From positions 1-64,000 of the forward strand of contig NW_021638293.1 in assembly GCF_900090045.1 (NCBI RefSeq): a DNA stretch of 64,000 nucleotides, given 5' to 3'. A model generated the notes under the pieces. It searched no databases, had not been told where the DNA came from, and was given only the letters and a program-made list of their open reading frames with translations. This document shows, one piece after another, positions 27,420 to 39,830 of the stretch. The position numbers were made by a program, and so were the translations under genes. This DNA comes from Plasmodium malariae (taxonomy: Eukaryota > Apicomplexa > Aconoidasida > Haemosporida > Plasmodiidae). Every line of letters begins with the position of its first letter. The first letter of the stretch is position 1.

Positions 27420-29004
27420 TTAGTAATTCTAAAAAACATATTAATAACAAAATAATCTTAATCCGATAATGAATATGTTTCATTCTTTCGAGAGTTAAAA
27501 TACATATCCTTATTTATTATCATTTTATTCTACAATATATATTTAAATAAATATTATAAAACGGAATTGAGTAAATAATTATGTAATTATGATAACAAAA
27601 GTAGCTATTTATTCACATACTGATAATTATAGTTATATTCAAAAATAATATTCTGTCATGTATACTGCAAACTAAAGATTAAAAGTAAATGAAATTATCT
27701 TGTACTTTTTGTAGTAAAAAAAATGAACCATAAACAGAAATGATAACACTTCATTCTTTATTTATCTAATAATAAAGAATTTATTGTTTTACTTATATTT
27801 TATATAAAAAATAAATGTTTTAAATATGAAAGTAATTAGTAATTATCAATAAGAACTGTATATTTTTATTCATTTCTAAAATAGTATTAATAGTTTGGTT
27901 AATATATTTATAGTTAAGAAAACAAAGTAGAACAAATGTATAATTATTAATTTAAACATAATATCATGATTATAGAAAAGTATATATTAATTTTCATTAT
28001 TACTAAAGAAAATTTTTATTTTTACAAAAATATAACAAATTTTCTTAAAACTAAAATTATCAAAAAACCTAAAAAAAAAAAGAATTTCAACTTACTATAT
28101 AATAATAACAAATTAAAAATAATTACTTATATCGGTTCTTCATTATTATAAGCTCTAAAAATAATTTATAGTATTATTATTTTAAAATATGCGATATTAT
28201 ATATATTTCAGTAATTTTGAAAATAGGAAATAGAGACACTCCTAGGAACAATAATAGAATAATGTATCAATTTAACTCTTAATTTAATTCTGAAGTTACA
28301 GAAATCCTAAATAATTAAAGAATTACATATAACTAATATTTAATAAAGATAGTATTTTACAATATATTTATATTTTCCTTTTAAAACATGAAAAAGTACA
28401 AATTATTTTATACAATATTTAAAAAAATCGTTCTTATTTCATGTTTGTCATAAAATCTATATTATAGACGAAATGTCATTCTTATTCATAAGAAATACAC
28501 AAATATATATTAATACAATTAAATATTTGCTCTTTGTTATATTAAATAAAAAACAGGGCACATTTATCCTTATTTCAAAATTAATAATAGTCTTATTAAA
28601 ATTATATCAGGAGATAATTATTATGTACTTGATCAATATAAAATATTCAAACAAGCATGCTCTATTTACAAATACAAATTAACACATATCCACAAAATTA
28701 TATAAAATAAGCTATTGCACATTAATTTTAACTCCCAAATATACACTACCCATAAGAACCTATATAAATAAATAAATATAAGTATCAGTTAATAATATTT
28801 AATATAACTGAAGCAATACTCTAATATATATATTCAGAATCACTAAAATGCTAAAATTCACAAAAATTCAAATAGAACATTAATTTACACTTGCGTATCA
28901 AAAATTCTAGCAACAAATACATGAATTTACGTAATTTAAGAAATTACGCATATGTTTATTAAATATGAACTAATCATACTACATATATTGAATAATGCTA
29001 ATTA

Positions 29005-29899
29005 CTACTCCATAGAAAAATAAATATTCCTTTTATCCATTTTAACATTCCATTTTTTAATTCTTTTATGTCTTCTAAATTTCGTATATGTAAATGCAGA
29101 CCATATCATCAATATAACAAATAATATACCCAATAATACAAGAAAAAATATTTGAACCTCATAAATTTGTACACTTTGTACAGCTGGTACACCTCCCGTA
29201 CTTGATGCATTTTGATGGAAAAAACTATAAACTGTGGCTCCTAATGATACCAATATCACCCATGAAAGTACTAAAGTAGGTAAATATATTGTTAATCCAA
29301 ACTTTTTAATTACTAGTCTTTGGTATATCTTATTACTAATTAACGGATTTTTTTGTATAAAATCTATGTAATCAAGTTTCTTGAAAAAATTTCTTTCAAA
29401 TTTGGATAATGTTATTTTTCCATAAATTAATTTTTTTTGTATATTATATTGTGTATCGAATTCTTCATATAATGAATTTCTCCTTGGTTTTATCTTTATT
29501 CTTTTGTTCTCTTTACTACTGATGTATATATCCTTTTACTTGTTCTCTTTATAGTTATGTATATCTTGTTCTGACACTACAACATTTGAAACATTTTAAT
29601 CTTCACATGCTGCTAATAATCAACAATTTCCTAAATCTAATTTTATATCATTTTTACGTTTTCCCTTAGAAATGATAAATTAATTCTAATAAAAAAAATT
29701 AAAATATCAATTAATTTAAAATATAAAAAATTTTATTTTTAAAATCAGAATTCATAAATGTAAGAATTCAATATATAAAAAATACAAATTTCTTTAAATA
29801 ATATTATCATACTTCTTCAATGTATAAATTATATATCCATGTTAAAAGAATAAACATACCAATTTTAATAAAACTAATTGAATTATTTTCTTGTTCCAC
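29005..29899 (-). pseudogene. Decayed exported-protein gene, divergent KKIFKELDY relative
   Basis: Exon 1 relic is 29813-29899 (29 codons, frame open) and exon 2 relic is 29005-29685, with donor GTATGATAAT and acceptor intact. The start codon is GTG where paralogues have ATG. Exon 2 has in-frame stops at 29680-29682, 29620-29622, 29596-29598 and 29536-29538. The second of these stands where the PEXEL-like arginine should be (NC-stop-LLA for NYRLLA). After the last stop the frame stays open for more than 500 bases. That part reads KFERNFFKKLDYIDF, NPLISNKIYQRL, a membrane segment, a short loop (GGVPAVQSVQIYEV), a second membrane segment and a basic tail, so it is related to the KKIFKELDY type but diverged in its C-terminal half. 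Splice signals have outlived the coding frame. It opens duplicated unit 1. Confidence 0.85.
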
Positions 29900-32800
29900 G
29901 TTATATATTTTTAAAATTTTAATATATCCATTAAAAAAACAACAAATAATACTATAATATTTTTTTAAATGTAAATGATACTATATTTATTTAATTAATT
30001 TTTATTTATTTATAATAACATAATAAAATATGTATAACTAAAATACTTTTTAAAAAAGGCACCAAGAATAGAATACCTAAAAGTGCTTTATACAATTTTT
30101 ATCTTAATATTATTTATGAAAAATTATTTTTAATAAAAATAATACAATTTGTATTTATTCATAAATATTAAAATTATACAATCTAATTATTTAATACATT
30201 ATAGAAATTAAATAATTTTATTTTTAATACATTTCATAGTATAAAAGATATATGGAATTTCTTAACATTTATAAATATTCAAATAATACAAAGTTTAGAA
30301 TATATAGAATATAGACTACACATTATTCTATATATTAAAAGTGTTATGTCTAATTTTAATGGTGTTTTTTAATAATAATTATAATTTTATGAACATATTT
30401 TCAAAAAACTTATTCTTAAGAATATATTATTACAACAATATAATAATAGTGGTAATAAATAAAAATAATAATACTTTGGACAACTTTTCGTGCTATAATA
30501 AATATGATACTCCATTAGTTTTGACGTATACAATATGTTTTATTTTATGGTCCATAAAATATTTAAATAATCTAATGTATAAATTTTTACTCAATCTTTA
30601 AATTAATATGTATTTTAATAGTCGGTAATGACAAATTTAATAATCTTGTATAATAGTTTCTAAAAATTATAATTATAATTAGTTTGATATATAATATTAT
30701 TTCTAAATAAAATTTTTTAAATTCATTGAATTTTATTTGTTTTAAATTTATTATACATATATAGAGGAAATACGAATATAATAAGAAGAAAAAAAGGAGT
30801 TATACATCATTAATCTGTTAATCTGAAATTTATTATTCATATAAAATTAAAAAGAGAATTTTATTTTTCAAAGTTTTAAAATGTAATATACATTATAATC
30901 TACTATAACAATCTAATCGTTATTATGTTAAAAATATATAAACTATTTTTTTTTTTAAAACTTATCATTCTATTAAATTGTTTCTTATAAATACATATAA
31001 ATATTAAGATTTAAATAACTAATTTAAATTTCCCTTAACTAGTAATTGTATTTTATATTAGAAAAAATATAATAAATTTCTTATACTTAACATATATTCA
31101 CAATAATTCCTATTAAGAACAGAAGTAAAATTATAAATGTATAGGACTAGTATAAATATTTTGAGATAATTAAATAACGCCTATTTAAACAACTCAAATG
31201 ATTTATCCATGTATAATTAATATACATAATATTTACAAATTATTGAAAAGATATATTAATTAAGCATCTATCTCATATTTATATTAACATTCATGTGCAA
31301 TTCTAAAAATATTAATTCTTTTATAAACATACCATAACGAAACACGAAATTGTTCTAAAAGTTAATTATAATATCATAGAGCTCCAATATCTGCAAAACA
31401 TCACGCATATATCAAAATAAAGACAAATTAGCTATTATTAATTCGAAATTTTTCATTTATCTTCAATAAAAAATATAAAAATCAAAAAGAAAAATGAAAA
31501 CGAAAAATACTTAATATATATATAATAATTTTATAAAAATAATTATAGTTCTCTCGCAACTGTTAATTTTTATGTTGTAGTTCTACTTTTTTTTCCCAAT
31601 AACTTCATTTCTGCTACATTGTGAATTAGTTGTTAGTAATTAAACATAATTTATTTTATGAAAACATAATTGTATAACAGATGAACCAGTATACAAACTA
31701 AATTAATAAACGCTTATTTTCCCGTATTATAAGATATTTTTTAATACTCATAAGATTATTACATATAGTATTTATTGATATTTTACCATTCATAATATAT
31801 ATCGATTGTTTTATTAGTAAAATTAAATCTAGCTAATAAAAAGACCTCTAGGAATATCATTTCATAATATAATCATAAAATATTATTCATAATGATTAAT
31901 TCCTCATATAATCAGAAACTGTAACTTTTATAAAATTCAAAAATATATTTAATAAAAAACATGTTTCAAATATAATAATTTATTAAATGAAAAATTACAA
32001 AAATAAAACAAAATATATAAAAAAAAATATAAAAACAAACTTAAAAAAATGCATACAACAAAAAGTAATAGAATTTATTTACTACTTTGAAAATTCGAAA
32101 AAGCATGTGAAAATCATATAAATTAAACAAAATTACATTTTTATATTATATAATAATATTTAACAATATTTTTTTATAAATCATTGACAAAAAGAAATCT
32201 ATTTTCCATTACTTTTTGATTTGTAATTATCTTTTTATTACAATTTTTGTAGGTTTATGTTGAATTACTTTATAAGCATTTTTTTTTTATTTTATTGGAA
32301 TATTTATATAATCAGAAAATTAAAATCTTTTTATTTTTAATATTCAAAGTTTAATTAATAAAAAATTATTTATTTAATAATTTTAATAGAATTTCAATTA
32401 AAATTATATAAGTATAAAAATTAGCAAAGGTAAAATATAATTTTTTATAGACTATTGACATGGTTCTTTTATACGATATTTACCTTTTCATGATTCGCTT
32501 TTTTTGATACGGATATTTGTATTAAAATTTTTAGTTATGATTTATTATTAATTTGTTTTTTACAATCATCATATATTACTTCAATAATTATCATATTATA
32601 ATAATAAAATATTTGAATATTATTTTTAATATGTAACTTTTCGTATGTGTTTATTTAATAAATGTATTATATTATACAGTAATTAGACTATTCATATACA
32701 ATGTTTACTATTTAAGAGTTACAAGAATGAGATATTATTTTATATAAAAAATTAATGTAAAATAATTAACGTATATTTTATTCGAAATTCACAATGTTTT

Positions 32801-33474
32801 TTTACGAATGATGATAATATTTTTAGGTATTTTTTGATATTTATAAATATTTTTTTTAGAAAAATGAATTCATCTGTGAATTTTTATGTTATGTGTTTTA
32901 TCAATTTTATGTTTATACATTTGCAGGAATTTTATATATTAGATTACTTGTTCCATATGAAATATGTAAATTGAAAACTTCATATTTATTTTTATGCTAA
33001 TTATAAGTATAATATTTCTCTTATATTTGAAGTTTTGACAAAGCATAAAATTGAATCATCGAGCTATTTCACAAGTATAATTTATATAAATAAATATAAC
33101 TTATACGTATATTACAGAAACTTATGATATATTACATCTTTAAATTATTTTTAAACATCGAAATAAAATTTAATTTTTTACATATAAAATCTGGAAATAT
33201 TGTCTTTTAAAATATGGTTATTTTAAAAATAAAGGAAAGTATTACATGATAAATTTATGTTGTAATATTATTAAAAAAAAAATACGAATACATAAATGCA
33301 AATAAGCGTGAAAATTTCAAAAACAAAATATATATTTTTTAATTACGTAGTTTTATTTTTTTTTCTTTCAACTTTTTCATTAAATGCAAAAAATTATATA
33401 ATATATTTCTGTGTACTTATTTAAATATTTAATATAAATCAGCTCATATATTGCGTAACACTAAAAGTAGCTCA
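29900..33474. other. AT-rich spacer, homologous to 42.5-46.0 kb
   Basis: No gene seen. It contains the upstream boxes of the 29 kb pseudogene (30296-30324, 30361-30388 and 30761-30800). Two long patches match the equivalent spacer of unit 2: 30780-31020 against 43320-43570, and about 31540-31700 against 44040-44200 (ATTATAGTTCTC followed by matching text). The open frame at 30341-30601 lies in the conserved flank and looks fortuitous. Confidence 0.6.
30296..30388 (-). promoter_or_regulatory. Shared upstream boxes 1 and 2 of a dead gene
   Basis: Box 1 (GAATATATAGAATATAGA) begins 397 bases upstream of the lost start codon. Box 2 (GGTGTTTTTTAATAATAATT) begins at 30361. They are retained although the gene downstream is destroyed. 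Role inferred. Confidence 0.35.
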
Positions 33475-35410
33475 TGCTACTTGAATTCCTACGTTAAATC
33501 TACTTTTATACAAATTCATATAAGTAGGTTTTGAGGAATTCACTGATAGTCCTTGTTTTCATAATTCACGGAAATTACACTTGTATCTTCTTTTCCTTTT
33601 TTTTATTTTTACGTATATATGATTCTTAGAGTATAAATTATTAAACAAGCGAAATAAATAAATCATATATATGTATTTTAGTATTATATTATTTAACAAA
33701 AATGCATTATAAATGCTAAGTTTTAATGTATTCAATATGCAAAATAGGGTTTGGTATCTACTTTAAAATAAAAAAAAAAGCAAAAATAATTCCTATGATT
33801 AAAAGAATGACATCACAAATACAAACAGCAGTATTCTGTAATATATTAGATTCGTCATCTTTTTTAGAATGTGCTTATCTAATTAAATTTTCCATATTAG
33901 AAACTATTGCTCTTTGAGGATTTATAACTTGTGCACATTCTGAATCTATTAATACTAATAATTTGTTTTTTTTTGATTCTATAACACTTTTTTTTTAAGG
34001 ATTCTTTACTTTATCTTTCTTATTTCCACTTTCTCTTTCTCTTACTTTTTCTTATTATTCTTTTTTTCTAAGTAATTCTTATAGATTTTTAGCCTTCCAT
34101 ATCACGCCCTTGTTCAATTATTAAATTAGGTATCCCTTTTATTTTCAGTATAACCATATTAATGCAATATTTTCATATATTTGAAAAATATTCTTTTATC
34201 AACATTCATCATTTTAAACTGACAAGAAAATTCTTATTTGACAGATTTCCATCTAATTTTTTTACATATGTTTTCATAGAGAGATAATATTGTAGCTATT
34301 TACTTCGAAATTTTACAATTCTTTTGATTCTTATTTTTTACCATTGAGATCCATCCCATGAACCTACATATAATATTGGCATTTTAATTCGTGTAGAATC
34401 TAGCCCAGTATTCCATTCTTCTACACTGCTTCTAGATGGAATATCATTACTATGTTTTTTGACTTAAATTTGGAACAATCTACATGCAGTGCTGCTGAAA
34501 TTTTCCAAGGAGGGCTTACCATTATATACATTATAATATCTACAATAACGGACCTTAAAAATTCTTGTACAAAAGGCTTAATATAATACACATTTCAGTT
34601 TTTTCATTCTCAGAAACACTTCCTAGCCTATTACAAACTTCACTACATTTAGAAGTAAAAGTAAAAAACTGTTTATATGAATTAATTTCTTCACCACAAT
34701 TCATAGCAGAGTACTGGCAAAATTTTATTTCATATCCAAAATACGCATCTTTCCTGTTCCTTATAAATTTTTGATAATATTACGATATTCATTCTTTTTA
34801 TCATTTTCAACATCCTTGAAAAATCTTATTACTATTAACATGCTAATATTTTTTAAAATAATCATAATGATATTTATTATATATATATACGCTTTATTTC
34901 ACAATATCCTTATAAAGTAAATTAAAACAAAAACCATGCCCAACTGTTATTTTATTAATATTAGGTTCTATATTAGTAAATTATCTAAGAATATTATTTA
35001 CATCTTATTTAAGGTTTTTCATATTTTATATTTCATAATACACCCAGTACAATAATGTGACCAATGTTCATATTATTCAACACCTCTCATATTATTCTCT
35101 TTTTCTAAATTTATTATAATTTTATTATAAAGTGTTTTACTTTCCTCTATGATATTCTCTTCAGGATTTGGATATATTAAAGATAAAATTATAATTTTTC
35201 TCGCTATCATCGAAATTCAAAATCTTATATATATTACATTAACGTGATATATTTAGAATATTACTCTGAAAATTTAACAAAAATATGAATTCTGTTTTGT
35301 TTTTAGTACATCAACTTTTTTGAGATTATTATGGACATAAATATTTACATGTTATTAAACAAACAATTATTTCAACAAATTTGAAAACACTTATAATACT
35401 GTTCTCCCAT
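33475..35410 (-). pseudogene. Decayed long PIR gene, full-length relic
   Basis: A degenerate copy of the intact long PIR gene at 46-48 kb. Exon 3 relic is about 33475-33636 (ESYIRKNKKKEK where the intact gene has GSYVGKIKKRK). Exon 2 relic is about 33762-35265 and keeps almost the length of the intact exon (1504 against 1491 bases). Exon 1 relic is 35393-35410 (ATGGGAGAACAG against ATGGAAGAAAGC). The exon-2 acceptor (TTCAG) and donor (AAAGTAGATACC) survive, while the exon-1 donor is altered. Exon 2 is riddled with stops and frameshifts but still shows fragments such as YWVYYEI (intact: YWVYDEI), NCGEEINSYKQFF and SKCSEVCNRLGS. The plus-strand ORFs in this interval (33726-33917, 34565-34774) are antisense shadows. 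PIR proteins are variant infected-cell surface or exported proteins, and this copy is dead. Confidence 0.85.
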
Positions 35411-37670
35411 TTATTAATGTTATGTTCACTTTCATAATGTTAACTGTATTAAATAATATATAGTACATTTAAGAAATCGATAATTAAAGCATTGTGTATT
35501 TGAATATATTTTCTTCAGTTTTATATTAAATACTTAAATTATATAATATTATTTGTACTAAATTTACACTTAATCTTAGTTTTACAATAATTCAACATAG
35601 AACAATTTTAATATAAAATTAATATTTTAATATATGAAAGTAAAAATCTGCTCATAAGGTAACATTACATTACATAAAAGAAAAGATCGAAAAATATTTA
35701 TAATTATTAATTTTTTTATATATTGAATTTTTCTTACTGCAGTTACTTTTGTACGAAATTATATAATTTATATGTATAAATATAAAAACCTTAATAAATA
35801 ACAAAATATTTAATTAACTGTGTTTGCTCCTTTATTAACGCTTTTTATATTATTAAATGTAATTTTATTTAAAATATTATAAATAATTTTTAATCATGTA
35901 TATTTTCATAACATTTAATAATAAAACTATAATTCAATAATAATTACATTTGCATTCTCTTTATAAATTATGCAAAATATAAGTTTACTTATATCAGCGA
36001 TTATATATATATAACGAATCATAATAATATGCAAATAAATCAATATAAATTAGTATAAAATATTAAATATATTGATTTAAAAATAACTTTGATATAATAT
36101 GTATTTATTATGGCAAATTATATTTTAATTTCAATAGATTTATTTAAAAAATTATCCACATCAAAAAAATTGGATTAAAAGATATTTTATTTTTCCTTTT
36201 TTATATCTATTTTCATATTAAATTTTTCTTTTTCATAAAATCTCAAACTTTTTATAAAATATGTTTAATTATACAGTAACTATATTAATAGAACTAAAAT
36301 GTAATTATAGCTCATAATTTATATATAATATTAAATATATCTAGGAGTAATATATTTTATAAAAATATAATAACTGAAAAAACTAAAAAATAATTTAATA
36401 TATTTCGGATGTCTAGAATTATATGTTATTATGCAGTGTAACTACTATGACGTAGGATAAATATAAATATGATATGAATAAATGTATACGAAATTTAAAA
36501 ATATAATAATACTATATTTCACAATTATTTTACTATATATGTAAAGTAGAACACATATCTTAAATATATATTCCATTATTAAGTATAATATTTAAATTAT
36601 AATTATAAATTTTAGTTGATATATTAATCTATATTATTATTATCCTACAAATAAAAAATTGTTTCAAGAATATATTTTATTAAAGGAATTAGGATTTTAA
36701 TCAATGATTTTTTTTTTTTTTTTGTTTAATTTATTATTATATTCAATTTACAGTATAATAAAATGTAATTTTTGTCTATATATTTATATTGTAAATATAA
36801 ATATATTATGATACTGATATAAATGTGATAAAGAATAAAATGAATTTATAACTTCCCTCTGTAATGGAATAGATGGTATTAATGGATTACTTTATAATTA
36901 TACGATATGGTGAATTTCTTGAATAATACAATTATAAATAAAAGTACTTTTTTAAGAATAATATATTTAATTTAACAGAATATTACTTATTCTCGTATAT
37001 ACATTTATATTATTGTTAAATTTCTTTTTCGATTACTAAAATTATTATTTCATTAATAATCATTAAGTTGAGTTTTTCAACGAACATATATATTATTGTA
37101 ACGTATTCTAAACATTAAATGAAATAATTTGAGAGTTATTATTTTAACCTTATAAAAAAAAAAATAATACTAAAAAAAAAAAGAAAATAATGTATGTTTT
37201 AAATAGATAGTATTTATCCATTCATATTATTTTAAAAGGTCTAAATATATTTCTATATAGATATTTCAATATAATGAGCAATTTATATGAGAATAAACTA
37301 AATGTAATTTATATTTCCATATGTCAAATCAGTACAATTCTATAATATTCATATTAATAATAATATTACTAAAGCTTTTTTTACTCTATAAAAGTTGTTT
37401 TTTATTACGATAAAATAATCACATTTTCCATGTTATTATATTTACAATTAATAGTGTTTATTTTACACTGTACGAACTATACTATCTTATTTTAATATAA
37501 AGAAAAAATTAAATAAGGCATTTGGATAACAAATTTTATTTTTAAATTATATGAATAAAAAAAGGAATATACCACATATAAACATAATATATATTATATT
37601 TTAATTTGTATGAATATAAATATGATGCCACTTTAATTCTTTTTATTTAATTCACGTATATACATATGCA
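35411..37670. other. AT-rich spacer, right part homologous to 53.8-55.0 kb
   Basis: No gene seen. From about 36360 the text tracks 53860 onward (for example ATTATTTTACTATATATG at about 36520 against a close match near 53945), marking the start of the duplicated short-PIR block. A 16-base T run lies at about 36708-36723. Confidence 0.6.
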
Positions 37671-38833
37671 ATGGAACCCTCAAGTTCAGATAATAACGTA
37701 CAATTTATCTTTTCGTTATAATATTTATATACATTATTGTATGTCAAGAACCCACAGTTATATAAATGAAATATATATTTTAATTCGTTAAAATAAGATT
37801 GTTCGAATATATGTATTATTATTTATATTTTTTTTTATTTTTTTTTATATTTAGAATAACTGTGTCCAATTATATCTTAAATATAAAAAGGAATTTGATA
37901 AAGTTATTTTAAATGTTACAAATGGTAGTATAAATCCTGGAAAGTATTGTGGTGACATTAAATATAATAATTTAAATACTCCTGGTAGTAATTTTATTAC
38001 AGCATGTCAAGAGATTGGTAGATATTTAATTGAAATAAAGGATAAATATTATTCTGATAGATTCAAACGTTGTAAATACTTGAAGTACCGGATAAATTCA
38101 GATAATAATTATAAGGATCATCGTTGGTTTGATGCATATAAAGAGGTTTCATCCATTAAAGAAAATATATGTGCTCAAGAATTAAAGGTAATTGATTCTA
38201 ATGTTTTAGCAAAACTTACAGAGTTGTATAATTTATATGAAAATTTTAACAATTTTAATATTGAAAAAGATCAAATTACCATGAATTGTGAAAGTGCTAG
38301 AAAATGCTATGAATTTTATAATAAACATTACAAAGATTGTGATGAAAGTAATAATGATGATTTTTGCGAAGAGTTGAAAAATTTTAAGGAAGTATATGAA
38401 GACACAATGAGTAATGTAACATCTTGTCCTGATGTACCACAACAGTTACCACCTAAAAAAAGAGATTTTGTAATTCTTTCCAGTTTAACAACTGCTGTAG
38501 TATTACTAGCATCTTTTACTTTATTCTTTTTATATAAAGTTAATAAAAATTATAATTAATAATATGAATAATGTATCACAATACTTATAATTCATTTTCT
38601 CACAAAGATATCAAAAAAAAAAAAAAATAATACATTTAAGTATATATATAATATCTTTTTTCATATAGTTCACTCCAATTAAATCATTTCTACGTAATCG
38701 TCTACAAAAGAAAAAAATAAGTGAACTTAGAGAAGTTGAAGAAAAAACAATAGAATCTATTAAAAACACATATAATGAAGCGAATATAAATTATGAAGGA
38801 AGTTATCATAACATAGCCTATCAGCCTCAATGA
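37671..38833 (+). CDS. pir: PIR family variant protein, short type, 291 aa
   Basis: Three exons: 37671-37697 (MEPSSSDNN), 37855-38538 and 38669-38833, all phase 0. Donors are GTACAA and GTTAAT; acceptors are TATTTAG and ATATAG. Exon 2 has no in-frame ATG in its first 75 codons, so a simple ORF begins too late. I read the frame open back to the acceptor. It encodes an N-terminal domain with about a dozen cysteines, including CKYLKYRIN, CESARKCYEFY, CEELKNF and SCPDVP, then a proline-containing linker and one membrane segment (LTTAVVLLASFTLFFLYK, about residues 219-237). Exon 3 gives a basic cytoplasmic-type tail from FTPIKSFLRNR to NIAYQPQ. Length and structure fit PIR proteins, which are thought to act in antigenic variation and chronic infection. 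There is no signal peptide, as usual for the family. Upstream ATG 37666 is in another frame. Confidence 0.92.
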
Positions 38834-39459
38834 GACACTTGATACAAAAGTAGATTTTATATTATCTTCATTAGAAAGTCTAACATTTATTCGTGTATAT
38901 GTTACATATAAAAGGAAATTCATTAATACATAAGACAAAATAAAAATAAATAAATGAATACATGTGTGTAAAAATTACAAAAATAATGATGTAAATATAT
39001 TTCAAAAAAAAGCATGACATAAATTCAACTCTATGGTAAAAGTCAGAAGCAGAAAAATTAACATTTGTATGAAATTTTTTTAAGAATGGAAAACAAATAT
39101 TTTTAAAACATAAATATACAGCACGAGATTAATAAGAATATGCTGATTTTCATATACAATTATATGAAGTAATGTTTATTACATAAGTATTAAAAAGGGG
39201 GAGAAAACGAAACAAAACAAAAGAATCAAATATAACAACAATAGTTTTATTACATAATAAAAAAACAATAACCTAAGCTAAAAACATTAATCAAAAAGAA
39301 AAATAATAGATATTATTCAATTATAACTAACATTATTTTAAGCTTCTATCATTATTTATTTTCTTACAATTAAGTTGAATTAAAAATTCAACCCAGAATA
39401 CAACAATATTAATATTGCAATCTTGATTTTGTAAATGTTCTATGTAAGAATGTATTAAG
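38834..39459. other. AT-rich 3' flank of the short PIR gene
   Basis: Nothing gene-like. The text is similar to 56209-56800 in the second unit. The minus ORF 38702-38938 is antisense to PIR exon 3. Confidence 0.6.
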
Positions 39460-39830
39460 AATCATTATACAATATGATAGGATAGGCTAATTTTAGTACT
39501 TCTCAAATATAAATGAAAAGATTCATGTCCATTAATTAATAATTGATAAATATATTCCTTTTAAGCACAATTCTTAATTCTTTTTCTTTTTTAATACCAT
39601 TTTATATATTTAACATCCAAGTAAGTTAAACAGATTGATACATGATAAATAAGAAATATATATAAATTTACCCTATAATTATCTATTTTTCTATAAATCA
39701 TATTATAGTAACAAAATACATTATTCATGTTCCTATATATTGTTTTTATTTACTTCATACAAAAAGAAAAATAAGATAAATATTCCAATAAATGTCATAG
39801 AAAGTAACATGAAATTATGTAAAGGATCAG
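39460..39830 (-). pseudogene. PIR-like 3'-end relic (TM and last exon)
   Basis: Reading the minus strand, a membrane segment TFIGIFILFFFLYE (about 39755-39800) is followed directly by GTAAATAAA, the same donor position as in the intact PIR genes. About 210 bases further on, a last-exon fragment reads QLLINGHESFHLYLRS (39520-39545 and onward), after a Lys-rich stretch (IKKEKELRI). This matches the general PIR/STP1 exon-3 pattern. The 5' part cannot be traced with confidence. It is convergent with the intact short PIR. The plus ORF 39740-39928 is its antisense shadow. Confidence 0.5.

Larger units (their letters stand above)
22123..29004. other. Long AT-rich gene-poor spacer
   Basis: No supported gene in nearly 7 kb. 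It contains the 5' flank boxes of the 21.2 kb gene (22505-22536, 22576-22600 and 22963-23000) and a 19-base A run at 27401-27419. The open frames at 27966-28151 and 28473-28682 are I/K/N/Y-rich without family motifs. A less AT-rich patch at 25470-25690 may be an old minus-strand gene relic. Confidence 0.55.

Noticed and set aside
27966..28682. Plus-strand ORFs 27966-28151 and 28473-28682
   Set aside because: I/K/N/Y-rich, no motif, no neighbouring exon; expected at random in this composition.
33726..34774. Plus-strand ORFs 33726-33917 and 34565-34774 as small genes
   Set aside because: Both are antisense to the decayed long PIR copy, whose exon positions explain the sequence.
38233..38442. 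69-codon minus-strand ORF
   Set aside because: Antisense shadow of short PIR exon 2.
38702..38938. 78-codon minus-strand ORF
   Set aside because: Overlaps short PIR exon 3 antisense; no motif.
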